This document shows positions 60,944 to 64,000 of a DNA stretch of 64,000 nt, piece after piece. Each line of letters opens with the position of its first letter. The first letter of the stretch is position 1. This DNA is from Onthophagus taurus (Eukaryota > Arthropoda > Insecta > Coleoptera > Scarabaeidae). A program made the translations under genes and the position numbers. Below the pieces are notes generated by a model. The model searched no databases. It was not told the origin of the DNA and was given only the letters and a program-made list of their open reading frames with translations. The stretch lies in the NCBI RefSeq assembly GCF_036711975.1, contig NC_091973.1:16244001-16308000 (forward strand), in the 5' to 3' direction.

Positions 60944-61867
60944 TTAAGATTGTGATGTGATTTCATTAATATGGGAATTGTTTCCTGCCGCATGTGAAGC
61001 GTACAACAATTTCAATCGATCTACCAATTCGTTAACATCATCCCAATATTTATACTCAACGATTTTCGAGTTCACTTCAAGATGTCGTCCGGGTATTAAT
61101 CCACCCCCCGACTTATTAAATGTAAATAAAGGTTTAATAATTTTAGTATACTTGTACGATTTATTTCCAACTATAGGACCCGTAAAATTTCGCTTATGCG
61201 CACCCGTACACGCTAGAACAGATTTGTAACGTTGTAGATCCTCTTCGGTATAGTTCGTAGGTCGTTTTAACTGTATAAGTTCATATAACCCCGTAGAGGC
61301 TTGTATGCGTTTTTCGCCTCCGAGAACAATATGAGAAGGTTTAAACTGGACAGTCTTCGATCCAATCATCCAATCGTTTTCATCAGGATCATAACGTATA
61401 CCCATTCTCTCATCAATTTCTCCTCTTTTACCAAACGTATAATATAAATCCCGAATTTGATTCGGTAGATTTTCTATAGGTAAATCCTCCGCCTTCAATT
61501 TTTGTTTTGCATCCGGCGGCGTTTTAAATTCATCATCACTTTCAGGAAAAGTTAATTTTTTCCTAAATGCCGGAGTTTTAAAATCGGTTTCATCAAATTT
61601 CGTTTTAACGTCAACACCGACATCATCAGTAGGTTGATAGTGGTGATGGTAATGTACAGAAGAAGAAGGTTTCACTTCACTTAATTTATTAGTCATATCT
61701 TTTAATGAATCGCTTAAAGGCTGATGTAGTTTAGCGATAAGACGGTCATCGTTTTCTCGACCGAGTTTAAGCGCTAAATATTTTTTCTTAATAGTATTTG
61801 TTATGTTAATTATAGCTTTATCCCTCTCACGTATGGAACGCTTAGTCATTTCATCGTTATGTGACAT
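60944..61867 (-). CDS. Element-2 DUF8207-like protein
   Basis: Probable ATG at 61867 (MSHNDEMTKRSIRER); the open frame runs a little further upstream. It has a basic N-terminal helix, a Thr/Ser/Asp-rich middle, then TGLYELIQLKRPTNY, YKSVLACTGAHKRNF, IIKPLF and WDDVNELVDRLKLLYASHAAG, matching element 1 (49106-50231). The frame is intact. Function unknown; always between ATPase and integrase here. Confidence 0.65.
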   Translation of the reverse strand: MSHNDEMTKRSIRERDKAIINITNTIKKKYLALKLGRENDDRLIAKLHQPLSDSLKDMTNKLSEVKPSSSVHYHHHYQPTDDVGVDVKTKFDETDFKTPAFRKKLTFPESDDEFKTPPDAKQKLKAEDLPIENLPNQIRDLYYTFGKRGEIDERMGIRYDPDENDWMIGSKTVQFKPSHIVLGGEKRIQASTGLYELIQLKRPTNYTEEDLQRYKSVLACTGAHKRNFTGPIVGNKSYKYTKIIKPLFTFNKSGGGLIPGRHLEVNSKIVEYKYWDDVNELVDRLKLLYASHAAGNNSHINEITSQS

Positions 61868-61904
61868 GCTTACTCTCACAAATACCAGATAACAATGCAA
61901 TAAT

Positions 61905-62546
61905 TTAGTCCGGGTAAATAAATTTATCCATTCCTATACGATACCTTCCATCCTTTACTTCAAAATCTTTCATAATAATCATAGGGTTATATTTATCATC
62001 ATTCCAACACCGTTTACAAGCGTCCTTGAAAACATCAAACTTCATGTCGGTGTTAACGTGTTCATCATACACATGTTTTAAATTAACCTCATCTTGTTTG
62101 AATAGAATTAAGACGTTTGCATTGTCTCGTATTAGGTGTTTAGGTATCCGCGTATAGGTTTGCGTAAGGTAGAACGAATCAATATTATTATGTCGTCCCA
62201 TACAGAAAAATGATCGAATCTTATCCTGTTTATCGCATGCTACATCGTCAAATATGAAAATTGAGTTTTGTTTAGCTTCAGACGGATCTATAACGGCATC
62301 ATTATCGATGAATCTATAAAGTCCTATTTCGGGTAACTGTTTCATAATCATTTCTAAAAATTCATATTTCGGTTGATGTAAGGATTTTGAGTATATATAA
62401 ATATTTTCAAAATTTAAACCATTTTTATCGAAAATGAGATTTAACATCAAGTTGGTTTTCCCACATCCGCTCGGACCGCATACTATTGCTCGTATACTGT
62501 TCGGTATGAGATCACCATGCCTACGACTGGTTATCGGTTTCATCAT
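61905..62546 (-). CDS. Packaging ATPase (FtsK/A32-like)
   Basis: ATG at 62546. Walker A IVCGPSGCGKTN, Walker B IFIFDDVACD, and RIPKHLIRDNANVLILFKQDEVN, homologous to 48341-49042. Intact. It diverges from the PLA2 gene across a short shared promoter region (62547-62679). Confidence 0.9.
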   Translation of the reverse strand: MMKPITSRRHGDLIPNSIRAIVCGPSGCGKTNLMLNLIFDKNGLNFENIYIYSKSLHQPKYEFLEMIMKQLPEIGLYRFIDNDAVIDPSEAKQNSIFIFDDVACDKQDKIRSFFCMGRHNNIDSFYLTQTYTRIPKHLIRDNANVLILFKQDEVNLKHVYDEHVNTDMKFDVFKDACKRCWNDDKYNPMIIMKDFEVKDGRYRIGMDKFIYPD

Positions 62547-62639
62547 CGTTAATCGAGATCGGTTAATGACATTGTGAGAGATTGGTGTTGCACTACACGC
62601 ATTATAAAACTAAAATGAGTTTTAATCTTCATGTGCGGG

Positions 62640-62674
62640 TATATAAGGGATGTGAAAGCGTAAACCGCATCAGT
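62640..62674 (+). promoter_or_regulatory. TATA box and TCAGT initiator of the capsid operon
   Basis: TATATAAG at 62640-62647 and TCAGT at 62670-62674 with the initiator A 32 bases from the first T. This is a textbook arthropod core promoter, 8 bases before the PLA2 ATG at 62680. Confidence 0.7.
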
Positions 62675-62679
62675 TGAGT

Positions 62680-63522
62680 ATGCTGTTTACTCGAGATAGT
62701 ACATCTGCGACGGCGGGGGGAAGCGGAATACTTAATACACTTATCAATAAACTACCCGTTGAGTTACACGTTCCAGGCTATCAATTTTGTGGACCAGGAA
62801 CAAAATTGAAGAAACGTTTGGCTAGAGGCGATAAAGGAATAAATCCATTAGATCGGGCTTGTAGAGAACACGATATAGCGTATTCGGACAATAATTCTTT
62901 AGAACAACGTCGCATGGCCGATAGACGTTTGGAGGAAAACGCTTGGGGGAGAGTGAAAGCGAAAGATTCGACATTGGGGGAAAAAGCATCAGCTTGGTTA
63001 GTTACAAACGCTATGAAAGTGAAACGAAAATTGGGAATGGGTCATAAGGGACAAAAAATAATTAAAAGATTAAAAGATAAAAAAAATAAACCGATAGCAT
63101 TTAAAAGCGTGTTGGTAAAGCAAATCGCTAAAGATTTACCCAAAACAACAGATAATTTACGGGAAGCGGCTAGATTAGCTTTGAAAAGTGCTCGTATAGC
63201 TGTTAAATCCGCGGGTGGAAAGAAAAAAGTTAAAATTCCGCGTACAATCCCGTTACCTATTACAAGTGGTGGTATACTAGCGATATTACCAGCCATATTT
63301 GCCGGACTATCAGCTCTCGGAGCGTTATCAGGCAGCGCGGCTGGTGTGTATCGCGCGGTGAAGAGTGGTCAAGAGGCTAACGAGAAGTTGAAAGAAGCTG
63401 AACGACACAATAAGGCGATGGAAGCTATCGCGATTGGCGAAACCGGAAGTGGACTTTACATTAAAAAATATAAAAAAGGATTGGGTTTATATTTAAGTAA
63501 AAAGCAACAAAAAAACTTGTAA
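62680..63522 (+). CDS. Minor capsid protein with phospholipase A2 domain
   Basis: ATG at 62680. The N-terminal PLA2 domain has YQFCGPGTKLKKRL (calcium loop) and LDRACREHDIAYS (His-Asp pair), like 43310-44212. A basic middle and a hydrophobic Gly/Ala stretch (ILAILPAIFAGLSALGALSG) are followed by EAERHNKAM and GSGLYIKKYKKGLGL. The gene ends caA AAA AAC TTG TAA: the same slippery heptamer as in element 1, here one sense codon before the stop. Confidence 0.9.
   Translation: MLFTRDSTSATAGGSGILNTLINKLPVELHVPGYQFCGPGTKLKKRLARGDKGINPLDRACREHDIAYSDNNSLEQRRMADRRLEENAWGRVKAKDSTLGEKASAWLVTNAMKVKRKLGMGHKGQKIIKRLKDKKNKPIAFKSVLVKQIAKDLPKTTDNLREAARLALKSARIAVKSAGGKKKVKIPRTIPLPITSGGILAILPAIFAGLSALGALSGSAAGVYRAVKSGQEANEKLKEAERHNKAMEAIAIGETGSGLYIKKYKKGLGLYLSKKQQKNL
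63510..63516 (+). promoter_or_regulatory. Slippery heptamer A AAA AAC for -1 frameshifting
   Basis: In the PLA2 frame: caA AAA AAC TTG TAA. The -1 frame is open from 63516 into the protease. A small stem TAGG/CCTA around 63524-63534 follows; no strong pseudoknot is obvious. Confidence 0.75.
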
Positions 63523-63899
63523 CTAGGCTACCTAATAGACCTCTAACAAATCTCGATATAATAAAATACGCTAAAACACTTAAAATTCCAAATTTTCGCG
63601 GAGTGTATATGCGAAATGGATTGCCTAAAGAAGGTCCTAAATATTATGAGTCAGCTGTTGTAAATTTAGATGATCACCGAGGTAGCGGAACCCATTGGGT
63701 AGCCTATAAAAAAATTGGCAATAGGGTGTTATATTTCGACAGTTATGGAGATCTAAAACCACCTAAAGAACTTTTAAAATACTTTAAAAAATGTCAAATT
63801 GTGTATAACCACGATAATTTTCAAAAGGATAACCCGTATAACTGCGGTCAATTATGTATAAATTTCCTACTTAACATAAGAAATAACTCATTTGAGTGA
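63516..63899 (+). CDS. Adenain-like protease, read by -1 frameshift
   Basis: Has GTHWVAYK (His), YFDSYGD (acidic) and NPYNCGQLC (Cys). Its N-terminal region (LTNLDIIKYAKTLK, then NFRGVYMRNGLP) lies in the -1 frame before the first ATG at 63609. It is similar to the element-1 region before its own ATG, so it is true protein, not spacer. Expression as a PLA2-protease fusion is the simplest reading. Confidence 0.8.
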   Translation, partial: LVTRLPNRPLTNLDIIKYAKTLKIPNFRGVYMRNGLPKEGPKYYESAVVNLDDHRGSGTHWVAYKKIGNRVLYFDSYGDLKPPKELLKYFKKCQIVYNHDNFQKDNPYNCGQLCINFLLNIRNNSFE

Positions 63900-63901
63900 A
63901 A

Positions 63902-64000
63902 ATGTCACAGACGTTCACACTGGTCAGTACAAAAAGCGAAATCTCCGAAGACTATTATCCGCCTATAGAATTAGACCCTAACTCGAGTTACTCGCTTGGT
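63902..64000 (+). CDS. Penton-like minor capsid protein, N-terminus only
   Basis: ATG at 63902, 2 bases after the protease stop. The first 33 residues (MSQTFTLVSTKSEI onward, with PPIELDPNSSYSLG) align with the start of the element-1 penton-like gene. Cut by the window end. Confidence 0.7.
   Translation, partial: MSQTFTLVSTKSEISEDYYPPIELDPNSSYSLG

Larger units (their letters stand above)
53880..64000. mobile_element. Polinton/adintovirus-like element 2 (partial)
   Basis: Polymerase, integrase, DUF8207-like and ATPase genes run on the minus strand; the capsid genes (PLA2 protein, protease, penton-like) run on the plus strand from a divergent promoter at about 62640. The gene content matches element 1 but the order and orientation differ. 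The left boundary is approximate and no terminal repeat was found; the right end is past the window. Confidence 0.8.

Noticed and set aside
1-64000. CRISPR arrays, rRNA and tRNA genes
   Set aside because: No spaced short direct repeats with unique spacers, and no rRNA or tRNA sequences recognised.

Overview
This is AT-rich eukaryotic DNA from an arthropod, almost certainly an insect. It holds P-element, PIF/Harbinger, pogo, BEL/Pao, Gypsy, Penelope and CR1/Jockey-type LINE copies, an envelope gene remnant of the baculovirus-F/errantivirus type, and promoters with a TATA box and a TCAGT-type initiator. I see no rRNA, tRNA, CRISPR array or confident single-copy host gene. The window reads as a nest of mobile elements into which large DNA-virus-like elements have integrated.

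Layout. 1-8.2 kb: decayed LINE, Gypsy and BEL fragments, with one palindromic MITE inside the Gypsy integrase. 8.4-11.1 kb: a scrap of a virus-type DNA polymerase next to a Penelope-like element. 11.1-20.4 kb: two P-element-type transposase loci, a pogo-type remnant, and a PIF/Harbinger element with a MADF partner gene. 20.7-40.5 kb: a second polymerase relic, several LINEs (three copies in the window carry an SGNH-hydrolase-like domain), a young Gypsy element (27257-32028) with two nearly identical LTRs inserted in a LINE, a TTAA-flanked MITE and an envelope remnant.

40.5-52.8 kb: Polinton/adintovirus-like element 1. It has a double-jelly-roll major capsid protein, penton-like protein, phospholipase-A2 minor capsid protein, adenain-like protease, packaging ATPase, retrovirus-type integrase with chromodomain, and a truncated family-B DNA polymerase, plus several unnamed genes. 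54-64 kb: element 2, related but differently arranged. It has a zinc-finger/DNA polymerase B, integrase, ATPase, PLA2 protein and protease, and runs off the window inside its penton-like gene.

The main observation is that in both elements the PLA2 capsid gene ends on the canonical slippery heptamer A AAA AAC just before its stop codon. The protease lies in the -1 frame, which is open from that heptamer onward, has no ATG ahead of its conserved N-terminal region, and is similar between the two elements from near the slip site. This strongly suggests that the protease is made as a capsid-protease fusion by -1 ribosomal frameshifting. Other notable points are a duplicated nuclear-receptor half-site array upstream of the first two element-1 genes, foldback hairpins sharing one terminal 12-mer at both edges of element 1, and a 185-bp templated duplication that breaks the element-2 polymerase. 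Both elements carry inactivating lesions (truncation, in-frame stops, frameshifts), so they are integrated and decaying copies.
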